Positions 35,071 through 44,467 of a stretch of DNA of 64,000 nucleotides are shown piece after piece. The first letter of the stretch is position 1. Every line of letters begins with the position of its first letter. A program made the position numbers and the translations under genes. Below the pieces are notes generated by a model. That model had not been told where the DNA came from. It saw nothing but the letters and a program-made list of their open reading frames with translations, and made no database searches. Source of the DNA: Photobacterium chitinilyticum (lineage in GTDB: Bacteria > Pseudomonadota > Gammaproteobacteria > Enterobacterales > Vibrionaceae); contig NZ_RJLM01000001.1 of assembly GCF_004104355.1 (NCBI RefSeq), forward strand, positions 1,282,711 through 1,346,710, in the 5' to 3' direction.

Positions 35071-37290
35071 ATGGATAGAAAAAAACTGCTATTACTCGGA
35101 GCAATAGCCAGCCTTATCGGGCTATGGTTCACCTTTGACCTTGGGCAATACCTCACCCTCGAACAAGCAAAAGCCCAGCAAATTGCACTGCAAGATACCA
35201 TTGCCCAGCAACCGTTCTTATCAAGCACGGTATTTTTTGTTCTGTATGTCATCGTGACTGCTCTGTCGCTTCCGGGCGCCGCGATTATGACGCTATTGGG
35301 TGCTGCCTTATTCGGTTTTTGGTGGAGCCTGTTGCTAGTGTCTTTTGCCAGCACAATCGGAGCAACCTTGGCCTTCCTGTTCAGCCGATTTATTTTACGT
35401 GACTGGGTGCAGAATAAATTTGGCCACCGCTTGGCACCAATTAATGCAGGGATAGCCAAAGATGGTCCTATTTATCTGTTCACGTTGCGCCTGATCCCAG
35501 TCTTCCCGTTCTTCGTGATCAACCTGCTAATGGGCCTAACCCCGATTAGCACACGGATGTTCTACCTCGTTAGCCAAGTCGGGATGCTGGCCGGCACCAT
35601 GGTATATATCAATGCAGGTACCCAACTCGGTGAAATTGACTCACTAAGCGGCATTATCTCGGCTCCGGTTCTGATTTCTCTGGCCCTGCTGGGGATATTT
35701 CCCCTTGTGGCCAAGTTCATAATCAACATAGTCAACCAGCGCCGCGTATATGCTAGCTGGCAGCGTCCGACACAATTCGACCAGAACATGGTTGTTATTG
35801 GTGCAGGAGCAGGCGGACTGGTCAGCTCTTATATTGCGGCAGCGGTAAAAGCTAAAGTTACGCTTATCGAGCGCCATAAAATGGGCGGCGATTGTTTGAA
35901 TGCTGGCTGTGTTCCCTCTAAGGCTATCATTCGGGCCGCTCATACAATGGCGGAAATATCTCGTGCTCAAGAATTTGGTATTACAACCAGCAAGCCCGAA
36001 GTCGATTTCAAACAAGTCATGGCACGGGTGCATAATGTCATTGCCAAGATTGAGCCCCATGATTCAGTAGAGCGTTACTCTAAACTCGGTGTCAACTGCA
36101 TTGCAGGGGACGCAAAAATCCTGTCGCCGTGGGAAGTGGAAGTCAATGGCGATCGGATCACCACCAGAAATATCGTTATCGCCACAGGTGCACGCCCGTT
36201 AGTGCCGGCAATCCCGGGACTTAATACGGTCAACTACCTGACATCCGATTCTATCTGGTCGCTCACAACACAACCTAAGCGCCTACTGGTACTCGGGGGC
36301 GGGCCAATCGGTTGTGAACTGGCACAAAGTTTCAGCCGTTTGGGCAGTGATGTAACATTAGTTGAAATGGCTGAGCAGCTGTTGATCCGCGAAGATAACG
36401 AAGCTTCCGAACTTGTAAGGCAAAGCCTGCATAATGACGGGGTAGACATAAAACTGAACCACCGGGCTATGCGCTTCGAATCTGTCACCGAACAAGACGG
36501 AACCCATATTCAGCGGGCATACCTTGATGTCGGCGATGAGAAACAAGTTATTGTCGAGTTTGATGCCGTGATGCTGGCACTGGGCCGTGTCGCCAACGTG
36601 CAAGGATTTGGCCTTGAAGAGCTAGGCATTACCACGACAGAGCGTGGCACAGTAAAAGTAAATGAGTACTTGCAGACCGAATACCCGAATATTTTCGCGG
36701 TTGGTGATGTGGCCGGGCCATTTCAACTTACCCATGCCGCCGCACATCAAGCATGGTATGCCGCAGTCAATGGCCTGTTCGGTCAATTCAAGAAATTCAA
36801 AACGGACTACTCGGTATTACCAGCGGCAACCTATACATCGCCGGAAGTTGCCCGGGTCGGGATCAATGAGAAAGAAGCCAAAACACAAGGTATTGATTAT
36901 GAGGTCATCACTTATGGGATCGATGATCTTGACCGCGCCATCACAGATGGTGAAGATCGTGGATTCATTAAAGTTATTACGCCAAAAGGAAAAGACAAAA
37001 TCCTCGGGGCAACCGTCGTCGGCAGCAATGCAGGCGAACTGCTGGCTGAATTTACCCTTGCGATGCGCCATGGTTTAGGGCTGAACAAGATCCTGGGTAC
37101 TGTTCACCCCTACCCGACAATGAGTGAGGCGGCAAAATATACCGCGGGCGTCTGGAAGCAGGCGAATGCCCCTAAAGGCCTGCTCGCCTGGGTTGAGAAA
37201 TATCACGGCTGGATGCGCAAAGAGAACCGCAGCCCAGAGGGAAGTACTAAGCCTTCCAATACCGAATTAAAAGAAGAAAGGGATATTTGA
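35071..37290 (+). CDS. Fusion of a VTT (TVP38/DedA-like) membrane domain and an FAD disulfide oxidoreductase
   Basis: A 739-residue two-part protein. Residues about 1-230 form a TVP38/TMEM64 (VTT) membrane domain. It has several helices, the FLFSRFILRDWVQNKFG segment and RLIPVFPFFVINLLMGLT. From about residue 240 follows a pyridine-nucleotide-disulfide oxidoreductase of the mercuric reductase/LpdA type. This part has FAD fold GAGAGGLVSSY, redox pair C275-x4-C280 in GGDCLNAGCVPSK, NAD fold GGGPIGCELAQ and dimer domain with HPYPTMSE. No C-terminal Cys-Cys of mercuric reductase is seen. It occupies the ynj operon position of sulfurtransferase YnjE. Confidence 0.88.
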   Translation: MDRKKLLLLGAIASLIGLWFTFDLGQYLTLEQAKAQQIALQDTIAQQPFLSSTVFFVLYVIVTALSLPGAAIMTLLGAALFGFWWSLLLVSFASTIGATLAFLFSRFILRDWVQNKFGHRLAPINAGIAKDGPIYLFTLRLIPVFPFFVINLLMGLTPISTRMFYLVSQVGMLAGTMVYINAGTQLGEIDSLSGIISAPVLISLALLGIFPLVAKFIINIVNQRRVYASWQRPTQFDQNMVVIGAGAGGLVSSYIAAAVKAKVTLIERHKMGGDCLNAGCVPSKAIIRAAHTMAEISRAQEFGITTSKPEVDFKQVMARVHNVIAKIEPHDSVERYSKLGVNCIAGDAKILSPWEVEVNGDRITTRNIVIATGARPLVPAIPGLNTVNYLTSDSIWSLTTQPKRLLVLGGGPIGCELAQSFSRLGSDVTLVEMAEQLLIREDNEASELVRQSLHNDGVDIKLNHRAMRFESVTEQDGTHIQRAYLDVGDEKQVIVEFDAVMLALGRVANVQGFGLEELGITTTERGTVKVNEYLQTEYPNIFAVGDVAGPFQLTHAAAHQAWYAAVNGLFGQFKKFKTDYSVLPAATYTSPEVARVGINEKEAKTQGIDYEVITYGIDDLDRAITDGEDRGFIKVITPKGKDKILGATVVGSNAGELLAEFTLAMRHGLGLNKILGTVHPYPTMSEAAKYTAGVWKQANAPKGLLAWVEKYHGWMRKENRSPEGSTKPSNTELKEERDI

Positions 37291-37294
37291 TCAC

Positions 37295-38476
37295 ATGAAA
37301 AAATTACTGTTGGGTGTAGCTATTTCGCTAGCCTCGAGCCTGACCACCATTCAAGCCGAGACAGAGGTGTCGGCGGCTGACAATTGGCAGCAAACTGTTG
37401 CTAAAGCTCGGGGACAAACCGTGTACTTTAACGCTTGGGGTGGCAGCCAGGAAATCAATGACTACCTGCGCTGGGCAGGCCGTCAGCTTCAGTCACAATA
37501 CGGTGTGACACTCAAGCACGTGAAGGTTGCCGATATTGCCGAAACGACCCAGCGTTTGCTGGCGGAGAAGACCGCAGGCAAAAATACTGGCGGCAGTGTC
37601 GATATGGTTTGGATCAATGGTGAAAACTTCCGTTCGATGAAGCAAAGCAACCTCCTCTACGGACCGTTCACCAAGCAACTACCAAACTGGGAGTTTGTTG
37701 ATAAGTCTCTGCCTATAGACGAAGACTTTACCGAGCCGACGAATGGCCTTGAAGCACCTTGGGGCGTCGGTCAGCTGGTATTTATTCACGACAAGAAAAC
37801 ACTGAATAATCCTCCACAAAATTTCACCGAACTGTTGAGCTTGGCAAAAGCTTTTCCGGGTAAGGTGAGTTACCCGCAGCCGCCGGAATTTCACGGCAGC
37901 AGCTTCCTGAAAGCCGCACTTATCGAGCTAACTGACAATAAAGATGCACTGTACCTGCCTCTTGATACCAAAGCCGATAAAACCAAATTTGACCAAGTTA
38001 CCGCACCGCTATGGCAATATCTGGATCAGCTACATCCGGTATCGTGGCAGGAAGGAAAACGCTTCCCGTCCGGCACCAGCGAAACAATCCAGTTGCTGGA
38101 TGACAGACAGCTGTTGCTGGCAATTACCTTTAACCCCAATGCGGCAAATGCGGCCATAGAGCACGGTAATCTGGTAGAATCCGCGCAAACTTATGCCTTC
38201 AACCAAGGGGCACTGTCTAATATTCACTTTTTGGCCGTTCCATGGAATGCGTCGGCGAAAGAAGGGGCCTTGGTTGCGATTAACTTCCTGATGGGCCCTG
38301 AAGCACAGGTCCGCAAAGCGGACTCTTCGATTTGGGGCGATCCTTCTGTTTTGAAGCAGAGCGCGCTCGCAGATGGAGGTTCTCAAGGCTTCTCGCTGTT
38401 TAAGTCCATTCCCGAGCCTCACCCGAGCTGGCTTACGGCGCTGGAACTTGAGTGGCAAAAGCGCTACGGTAGCTAA
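37295..38476 (+). CDS. ynjB: ABC transporter substrate-binding protein YnjB
   Basis: A 393-residue periplasmic binding protein of the iron/thiamine/putrescine-type class. The signal peptide is about residues 1-21 (ending TIQAE). The mature part starts with VYFNAWGGSQEINDYL, the region that pairs with metal or polyamine pockets in this class. A C-terminal SSIWGDPSVL follows. The start lies four bases after the fusion gene. The ligand of YnjB is not known to me. Confidence 0.85.
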   Translation: MKKLLLGVAISLASSLTTIQAETEVSAADNWQQTVAKARGQTVYFNAWGGSQEINDYLRWAGRQLQSQYGVTLKHVKVADIAETTQRLLAEKTAGKNTGGSVDMVWINGENFRSMKQSNLLYGPFTKQLPNWEFVDKSLPIDEDFTEPTNGLEAPWGVGQLVFIHDKKTLNNPPQNFTELLSLAKAFPGKVSYPQPPEFHGSSFLKAALIELTDNKDALYLPLDTKADKTKFDQVTAPLWQYLDQLHPVSWQEGKRFPSGTSETIQLLDDRQLLLAITFNPNAANAAIEHGNLVESAQTYAFNQGALSNIHFLAVPWNASAKEGALVAINFLMGPEAQVRKADSSIWGDPSVLKQSALADGGSQGFSLFKSIPEPHPSWLTALELEWQKRYGS

Positions 38477-38482
38477 CATTGT

Positions 38483-38520
38483 ATGGGTATTGGCCCTGAT
38501 ATTTCGGTGCTAATACCCAT
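38483..38520 (+). other. Intercistronic hairpin between ynjB and ynjC
   Basis: ATGGGTATT and AATACCCAT form a perfect 9-bp stem around a 20-base partly self-complementary loop, with no T run. It may lower expression of the permease relative to the binding protein. Confidence 0.55.
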
Positions 38521-38534
38521 TCACTAGGTTTTTT

Positions 38535-40268
38535 ATGATTCGTTTGCTGTACCTTTTCACCCTCGCCCTCTGCGCTCTGCCATTCGTGCCAGGCATTTTG
38601 GGTATCATTATTCCTGCGTTTTCGTGGCTACCATCTTTAGGACTAACAACACCGAATCTTTCTGCTTTTGCCGCTGTTGCCCAATGGCCCGGGCTGACTC
38701 AGTCCATATGGCTTACTTTATTCACAGGCCTTGGCAGTACAGGAGTAGCGATTTTATTTTGCTTCCTGATCCTAAAACAATACTGGAATAGCCCCCGCTG
38801 GCAGCATGTAGAGCACTCCCTCTCGCCCATGCTAGCGATGCCGCACGTCGCCTTTGCCATCGGCTTCGCATTCACGTTTTCCCCCGCAGGCTGGTTTTAC
38901 CGCCTGCTTGAATCAATTGGATTTGATACCAATGGCTTATTCAGCTTGATAAAAGATCAATATGGCATTGGTCTCTTGCTTGCTCTCGCCATAAAAGAAA
39001 CCCCATTTCTGTTACTAATGAGCATTTCTGTTCTTCAGCAGATTAAGGTGAATAGCCTTCAAGCCGTTGCTTCCGGGCTGGGATATAATCACAATGAAAG
39101 CTGGCTGAAGGTCATCTTGCCCCAATGGTTGCCGGGAATGCGACTACCAATCTTTGCGGTGGCCGCCTATGGCCTTTCTGTTGTCGACGTCTCGTTAATT
39201 CTGGGACCAACCAGGCCGCCAACATTCTCGATTCTTGTCTGGCAATGGTTCAATGAACCTGAGCTGACACTACTACCACGGGCGGCGGTCGGTGCAATCG
39301 TATTGTTAGCGATCGCCTTACTGAGCCTTGGGATCATCCGTGTTGCAGAGTGGTATCTGCTCCAATACTGCCGCCAGTGGCAAATTAATGGCCCAAGCAG
39401 AGTAAGGTCGAACGACAGCACTAATATGGCCTTGCTGCGACCTAAACGGCACTTTCCGAGCTACGCCCCTTTTATCTTGATACCAATTCTAGTTATTCCT
39501 GTATTGGTACTTTGGTCTTTTGCCCAACGTTGGCGATTCCCAGACTTGCTACCTAGTCGATATAGTCTTCGCTTCTGGCAACAAGAGTCTTTGTCACTTT
39601 TTGAGCTTGCCGCCAACAGTATCAGCCTTGCTCTGACTAGCAGTCTTTGCTCTCTAATATTGGCCGTTGCCTGTCTCGAATACCGCCAACAGTATCAGCG
39701 AGGAATACCCAGCTGGCTAATTGCGCTGCCAATGGTGCTGCCTCAGCTATCACTGTTGTTTGGTATTCAAATCACAACATTTTTCATTCCCGGGCAATGG
39801 TATTGGTTTTGGGTTGCATGGAGCCATCTATTTTTCGTCTTCCCGTATTTATACTTAGCGTTGGACGGCCCATGGCGAAACTATGACATTCGTCTTGACC
39901 AATCTGCACGCAGTCTAGGGCTAAACGGCTGGCAAACTTGGTGGCGGGTAAAACGCCCGCTTTTGCTACCGGCCATTTGGCTTGGCTTTGCTGTCGGGAT
40001 TAGTGTCAGTCTCGCCCAGTATTTACCGACCCAGATGCTTGGTGCCGGCCGTATATCGACCCTAACCACAGAAGCCGTGGCACTTGGCAGTGGTCAGGAT
40101 CGCCGCGTCAGCGCGATATATGGTCTGCTTCAGGGCGTTTTGCCCTTTATTTTCTTCACTATGGCTATCGCAGCAAATCGCTACTCTGCTCGCTTTACCC
40201 GACGAACTCAGCAACAACGGAGAGAAAGCCCAGATGACATTATCTGTGGAAAACCTCACTTTAAGTAA
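38535..40268 (+). CDS. ynjC: ABC transporter permease YnjC (fused two-domain)
   Basis: A 577-residue inner-membrane protein made of two permease halves, each with about six helices. The first half has the EAA-type loop near 175-195 (ASGLGYNHNESWLKVILPQ) and the second near 455-475 (ARSLGLNGWQTWWRVKRP). Two-in-one permeases are usual for iron(III)- and thiamine-type importers. It overlaps ynjD by 35 bases, which implies coupled translation. Confidence 0.87.
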   Translation: MIRLLYLFTLALCALPFVPGILGIIIPAFSWLPSLGLTTPNLSAFAAVAQWPGLTQSIWLTLFTGLGSTGVAILFCFLILKQYWNSPRWQHVEHSLSPMLAMPHVAFAIGFAFTFSPAGWFYRLLESIGFDTNGLFSLIKDQYGIGLLLALAIKETPFLLLMSISVLQQIKVNSLQAVASGLGYNHNESWLKVILPQWLPGMRLPIFAVAAYGLSVVDVSLILGPTRPPTFSILVWQWFNEPELTLLPRAAVGAIVLLAIALLSLGIIRVAEWYLLQYCRQWQINGPSRVRSNDSTNMALLRPKRHFPSYAPFILIPILVIPVLVLWSFAQRWRFPDLLPSRYSLRFWQQESLSLFELAANSISLALTSSLCSLILAVACLEYRQQYQRGIPSWLIALPMVLPQLSLLFGIQITTFFIPGQWYWFWVAWSHLFFVFPYLYLALDGPWRNYDIRLDQSARSLGLNGWQTWWRVKRPLLLPAIWLGFAVGISVSLAQYLPTQMLGAGRISTLTTEAVALGSGQDRRVSAIYGLLQGVLPFIFFTMAIAANRYSARFTRRTQQQRRESPDDIICGKPHFK

Positions 40269-40899
40269 TAATGAACAACACTTGTTTCAGCCGGTCAACT
40301 TCACTGTTGAACCTGGTAATGTTCTCACTTTGATGGGGCCAAGTGGCTGCGGTAAATCAACATTGCTCAGCGCCATCGCTGGTCACCTGAGTCCTGTCTT
40401 TTTACTCGAGGGAACCATTAGCCTTAATGGACTAAGTATGATTGAAATGGCCCCCGACCAGCGGCGTATCGGCATTTTATTCCAAGATGACCTCTTGTTT
40501 CCGCACTTAAATATATGGGAAAACCTTGCATTCGGTTTACCTAAAACGATTCGAGGTACGGCTCGCAAAGAGAAGGCCATTGCAACACTGCAACAAATTG
40601 GACTGCGCGAGTTAGCCGGCAAAATGCCGACTGAAATATCGGGAGGGCAACGCGCCCGTATTAGCTTAATGCGTATGTTATTGTCTGAGCCTCATACGGT
40701 TTTGCTTGATGAGCCATTTAGCAAGCTCGACAAAGCCCTGCGCAGCGAATTTAGAGACTTTGTGTTCGAACAGATCAGACAGCAACAAGTTCCTGCATTG
40801 ATGGTAACCCATGACGATGACGATATTCCCGATGGTGGCAGTGTACTTCGCTGGCCATGGGCTGAATCCCCCCAAGAAGGAAGAGGACTCCTATGTTAG
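40234..40899 (+). CDS. ynjD: ABC transporter ATPase YnjD
   Basis: A 221-residue ATPase with Walker A GPSGCGKST near residue 36, a Q-loop (GILFQDDLLFP), the signature ISGGQRARIS, Walker B TVLLDEPFSKLD and the switch His in VTHDDDD. ATG 40234 has GGAGA upstream and starts TLSVENLTLS; the longer frame from 40084 is a shadow of ynjC. It is close to E. coli YnjD in length. Its last bases overlap ynjF. Confidence 0.88.
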   Translation: MTLSVENLTLSNNEQHLFQPVNFTVEPGNVLTLMGPSGCGKSTLLSAIAGHLSPVFLLEGTISLNGLSMIEMAPDQRRIGILFQDDLLFPHLNIWENLAFGLPKTIRGTARKEKAIATLQQIGLRELAGKMPTEISGGQRARISLMRMLLSEPHTVLLDEPFSKLDKALRSEFRDFVFEQIRQQQVPALMVTHDDDDIPDGGSVLRWPWAESPQEGRGLLC

Positions 40900-41507
40900 A
40901 TCGCTACGCCATCAAAGTAATTCGATGGCCTTTACAGACATTTTCAGCCCTGCCAGACAAGTTGGGAATTACGGCTAACCAAATAACACTGGCTGGTTTT
41001 GCTATCGGAATGCTTGCATTGCCTTCTCTGATATTGCAGGAATACCTCTGGGCGCTTGCTTTTATACTCCTTAACCGGATATTCGACGGCCTCGACGGTG
41101 CAGTGGCGCGGCGACAGGGGATCTCCGATTGCGGCGGTTTTTTGGATATTACCCTCGATTTCCTATTTTACTCAATGGTGCCATTTGGGTTTGTGCTCGC
41201 CAATCCCGATGCCAATGCGGTTGCCGGTGCCTTCTTGATCTTTTCATTTATTGGGACGGGATCGAGCTTTCTGGCCTTTGCTATTATGGCAAGCAAACGC
41301 AATATCGAAAGTCCGGTATATAAACAAAAATCACTGTACTACATAGGCGGTTTAACCGAAGGCACCGAGACCATCAGCTGTTTTATCCTATTTTGTCTGC
41401 TGCCACAGCACTTTGCCACTATCGCATGGATATTTGGCACCCTTTGCTGGATCACCACCAGCACCAGGATTTTTGCTGGTTATCAAACACTTAAACAAGC
41501 AAGCTAA
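40893..41507 (+). CDS. ynjF: CDP-alcohol phosphatidyltransferase family protein YnjF
   Basis: A 204-residue membrane enzyme of the CDP-alcohol phosphotransferase family, with about five to six helices. The metal-binding signature is visible as DGAVAR, then G and FLDITLD. The spacing between AR and the first Gly reads as seven residues instead of the usual eight. It would transfer a phosphoalcohol from a CDP-linked donor, but the acceptor is unknown. It overlaps ynjD by seven bases and ends the operon, as in E. coli. Confidence 0.85.
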   Translation: MLDRYAIKVIRWPLQTFSALPDKLGITANQITLAGFAIGMLALPSLILQEYLWALAFILLNRIFDGLDGAVARRQGISDCGGFLDITLDFLFYSMVPFGFVLANPDANAVAGAFLIFSFIGTGSSFLAFAIMASKRNIESPVYKQKSLYYIGGLTEGTETISCFILFCLLPQHFATIAWIFGTLCWITTSTRIFAGYQTLKQAS

Positions 41508-41510
41508 CTG

Positions 41511-41584
41511 ACGATACCCACGCTTCTTCAAGATGCCGGACTCACTCCCATAGGGTAAGTTGACTGAGGGAGTTTGGGTATAAA
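41511..41584 (+). repeat. Dispersed palindromic repeat, copy 2
   Basis: The left arm ACGATACCCACGCTTCTTCA matches copy 1 at 30531 in 17 of 20 bases. The right arm GAGGGAGTTTGGGTATAAAC shares GTTTGGGTATAAAC with copy 3 at 52050. The middle contains its own small inverted repeat (CTCACTCCC... GAGGGAG). It lies just after ynjF. Confidence 0.6.
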
Positions 41585-41668
41585 CAAGAATAAACCACCG
41601 TTCTACTTGTCTTCAATCAAGATACCGCTACAATCACCGCCTAACATTGACAAGCGAACACTGAAACT

Positions 41669-41881
41669 ATGAACCGTAAGAAAAAAATTAACGAGGCCCT
41701 GAAAAAAAGGCAGAAGAAGACAAGCGCGAAGCTTCATCGCAGTAACAAGCCTCGCTACATCTCAAAAGCCGACCGTGCCAAGATGGAAGCCGAAGCGGCG
41801 CAAAACCAAGATGCCGAATCACAGCAGGAAGAGCATCAACGCGCGACAGAAGAAGGCCAACAAGAGCCAACAGGCGAATAA
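41669..41881 (+). CDS. DUF2986 family small basic protein
   Basis: A 70-residue soluble protein. The N-terminal half is highly basic (NRKKKINEALKKRQKKTS) and contains KPRYISKADRAKME, the recognisable core of the DUF2986 family of vibrios and relatives. The C-terminal half is acidic, rich in Gln and Glu, and probably disordered. The function is unknown. Confidence 0.8.
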   Translation: MNRKKKINEALKKRQKKTSAKLHRSNKPRYISKADRAKMEAEAAQNQDAESQQEEHQRATEEGQQEPTGE

Positions 41882-41899
41882 TATTCTCACCAAAATTTT

Positions 41900-41931
41900 G
41901 AAAGCTCGCACGATAAATCCTGCGAGCTTTC
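41900..41931. terminator. Terminator between DUF2986 gene and punR
   Basis: An 11-bp stem (GAAAGCTCGCA / TGCGAGCTTTC) with a ten-base loop lies between convergent genes. There is a short T-rich stretch on both sides. Confidence 0.75.
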
Positions 41932-41940
41932 TTGGCTACC

Positions 41941-42843
41941 TTATCGCATCCATTCGCGGTGAAGCTGCTCACTGTCACCCAAATATTCAAGCAGCCAATC
42001 AATAGCTGGATTTCGGCTCTCCTTGTTCCAGGCCAAACAACATGGGCTCACCGGCGGTTTATTTGCCAACTGCTTCTCAACCAGTTCACCGGCATCAATC
42101 CTAGGCTGTGCCATATGCTCCGGAACAACACTCACCCCAAGCCCGGCTTTCAGGCACTGAATGGCACTGTACCAGTTTGGCACCATGAGTCGACGCTGGT
42201 TATCCATCACCCAGGTAACACGTTTGGGCAGCACCCGGGAGGTATCCTCAATACATATTGCCGGGTATTTCATGAGTTCTTCGGGTTCAATATCATTATC
42301 CGCAGCAGCCAACGGATGATCGGGGGCAGTAACAAACTTCCAGTACAGCGTCCCCATGTCCCGATAATCAAACGAACCACTAACCGGCACCGCTGCCGTT
42401 GCCCCAATAACAAGATCTGCACGGCCATCGGCCAATGCATCCCACACTCCGTTAAATACCTCCATCGACAAGTGCAGCTCAACGTCGGGAAACTCACGGT
42501 AAAAATCTCTGACCAGGGTATTAACCCGGCTTTCCCTCACAACAGTATCAAGTGCAACCGACACACTCTGCGACCAACCATTCGCAACCCGCTGGGTTTG
42601 CGATTTCATCTGTTCCATCCGCTTGAGCAGATCCCGCGCCTCCTCGACAAAAAACTCACCAGCGGGGGTAAGCTGTACTTGTCGGTGCAATCTAACAAAT
42701 AAATCAACAGCAAGACGCTCTTCAATAAGCCGAACCGTGTAACTTATTGCACTTGGAACCTTATGCAACTCCTCTGCCGCAGCCGAAAAACTTCCTCTTC
42801 TGGCAACAACATCAATAACTTGCAAATCGTTGTATGAAAACAT
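41941..42843 (-). CDS. punR: LysR-type regulator PunR
   Basis: A 300-residue LysR regulator. The N-terminal helix-turn-helix has GSFSAAAEELHKVPSAISYT and the rest is a periplasmic-binding-like effector domain. It is divergent from an MFS gene closely resembling E. coli punC (ydhC), and the pair ydhB-ydhC is now called punR-punC. PunR activates punC in response to purine nucleosides. The assignment rests on this neighbour relation plus general similarity. Confidence 0.82.
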   Translation of the reverse strand: MFSYNDLQVIDVVARRGSFSAAAEELHKVPSAISYTVRLIEERLAVDLFVRLHRQVQLTPAGEFFVEEARDLLKRMEQMKSQTQRVANGWSQSVSVALDTVVRESRVNTLVRDFYREFPDVELHLSMEVFNGVWDALADGRADLVIGATAAVPVSGSFDYRDMGTLYWKFVTAPDHPLAAADNDIEPEELMKYPAICIEDTSRVLPKRVTWVMDNQRRLMVPNWYSAIQCLKAGLGVSVVPEHMAQPRIDAGELVEKQLANKPPVSPCCLAWNKESRNPAIDWLLEYLGDSEQLHREWMR

Positions 42844-42948
42844 ATCAAATCAAATTTTTTGAAAGCAATGTTGAAATATTACCGTTTCACAGCAACGAAA
42901 AGCAAGATTAAACTTGCCGCAAATGTAATACATATGAAGTTTCCTTTT

Positions 42949-44157
42949 ATGAACAAACAACCTTCAAAAATCACTCTATTATGGTTTGCATGTCTAAGTA
43001 TGCTTGGTTATCTTGCAACAGATATGTACCTGCCTGCTTTTGAAACAATGCGGTCAGATTTCGATACATCACAGTCACTTATAGGTTTATCGCTAAGTGT
43101 TTTCCTATTGGGTATGGCGTTAGGCCAACTGATCTACGGCCCGCTCTCCGACCGTATCGGCCGCATTAAAGTGTTGATGGGGGGAATGATCTTGTTCAGT
43201 GCAGCATCGGTACTGTGTGCTTTTGCTCCTAATGTCGAATTCATGCTAGTGGCTCGTTTTGCCCAGGCATTAGGTGCCTGCAGTGCAACAGTTATCTGGC
43301 AGGCTGTGGTTATTGACCGCTATGAAGGCAAGGTCTCTGAGCGCGTATTTGCAACCATTATGCCTCTTGTTGCGCTTTCTCCAGCACTTGCTCCTCTTGC
43401 GGGAGCCTTGCTTGAAGGCCAATTTGGCTGGCGCAGCATTTTTGTCGCACTTGTTGGTTTTGGTGCAATTTTGTCCATAATGACACTTAAAGAACCTGAA
43501 AGCGCCAATTTGGACAAGAAACAGGAAAAAGTGACTGTTCAGCTGCGTCGTGATTACCAGCAAATCTTAAGCTCAAAAAAATTCATTGGTAATATGATGA
43601 TTTTTGCAGCCTGCTCTGCAGCTTTCTTCGCCTATCTAACTGGCTCACCGTTTGTAATGTCGGCAATGGGCTATTCAGGTGCTGATATCGGCCTAAGTTA
43701 CGCACCGCAAACCGTCGCGTTTATTATTGGTGGTTATGGCTGCCGTTCTTTGCTGAACAAATTTGATAGCCAGCAAATTTTACCTTGGATTCTTAAGCTG
43801 TTTGTTACCAGCGTAACAGTTATGTTCCTGATTTCTGTCAATACTGAGCCAACAACCATCTGGCCAATCTTGCTGCCTTTCTGCCTGCTGGCAGTTGCTA
43901 ACGGTGCTATCTACCCGATCATCATCAGCAAAGCATTGGAAGACTTTAAAAGCTGTAGTGCAACGGCTGCCGGGCTACTTAACTTCCTGCAGACAATGGT
44001 GTGCTTCGCAGCAAGCGGCATCGTGTCGGCATTCTCTGGCCATGGGTTGATCACAGTCACCACCTCTATGTTCGTGACTGCCTTTATTGCTCTGATTGGC
44101 TATGCACTGGTTGTACAAGCTCGTCGCCAAGTAGTACAACACGCTCAAACTGCATAA
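42949..44157 (+). CDS. punC: Purine nucleoside MFS transporter PunC
   Basis: A 402-residue Bcr/CflA-type MFS transporter with 12 helices. Shared landmarks with E. coli PunC/YdhC are LGYLATDMYLPAF, the loop GPLSDRIGRIKVL, VIWQAVVIDRY, MPLVALSPALAPL and GGYGCRSLL. The substrate inferred from that homologue is purine nucleosides such as adenosine. Start 42949 fits the family; 42934 is possible, since neither has a strong ribosome site. It faces punR across about 105 bases. Confidence 0.85.
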   Translation: MNKQPSKITLLWFACLSMLGYLATDMYLPAFETMRSDFDTSQSLIGLSLSVFLLGMALGQLIYGPLSDRIGRIKVLMGGMILFSAASVLCAFAPNVEFMLVARFAQALGACSATVIWQAVVIDRYEGKVSERVFATIMPLVALSPALAPLAGALLEGQFGWRSIFVALVGFGAILSIMTLKEPESANLDKKQEKVTVQLRRDYQQILSSKKFIGNMMIFAACSAAFFAYLTGSPFVMSAMGYSGADIGLSYAPQTVAFIIGGYGCRSLLNKFDSQQILPWILKLFVTSVTVMFLISVNTEPTTIWPILLPFCLLAVANGAIYPIIISKALEDFKSCSATAAGLLNFLQTMVCFAASGIVSAFSGHGLITVTTSMFVTAFIALIGYALVVQARRQVVQHAQTA

Positions 44158-44186
44158 AATTCCATACCTGTTCGTCTTATCCTTCT

Positions 44187-44208
44187 AGGCCACCTTCGGG
44201 TGGCCTTG
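44187..44208 (+). terminator. Terminator after punC
   Basis: AGGCCACC-TTCG-GGTGGCCT followed by TGTTAT, 30 bases after the stop. Confidence 0.8.
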
Positions 44209-44467
44209 TTATACCAGCCTCTAGACATTGCCCCCTTACTGTCGAAAATGACTAAAATCTCACGCCCATCTTCCTACCCTCTCCTCCCAGCTTGTTTCTG
44301 TTTAACATGCCTTCTGTAATAGACTGGCTTTATCAGTCACAAACACCGCGGAATGAACATTTAATAAACAAACATATAACACATTGGATTATTTATACAT
44401 TTTTCTTGCATAAGATCTCACTTTGGGTAATATAAAAAACCAGTGACAATTAATGCAGTATGTCAGC

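Noticed and set aside
41932-42702. 256-codon plus-strand frame opposite punR
   Set aside because: Antisense to a clear LysR gene, His/Asn-rich, no ribosome site.
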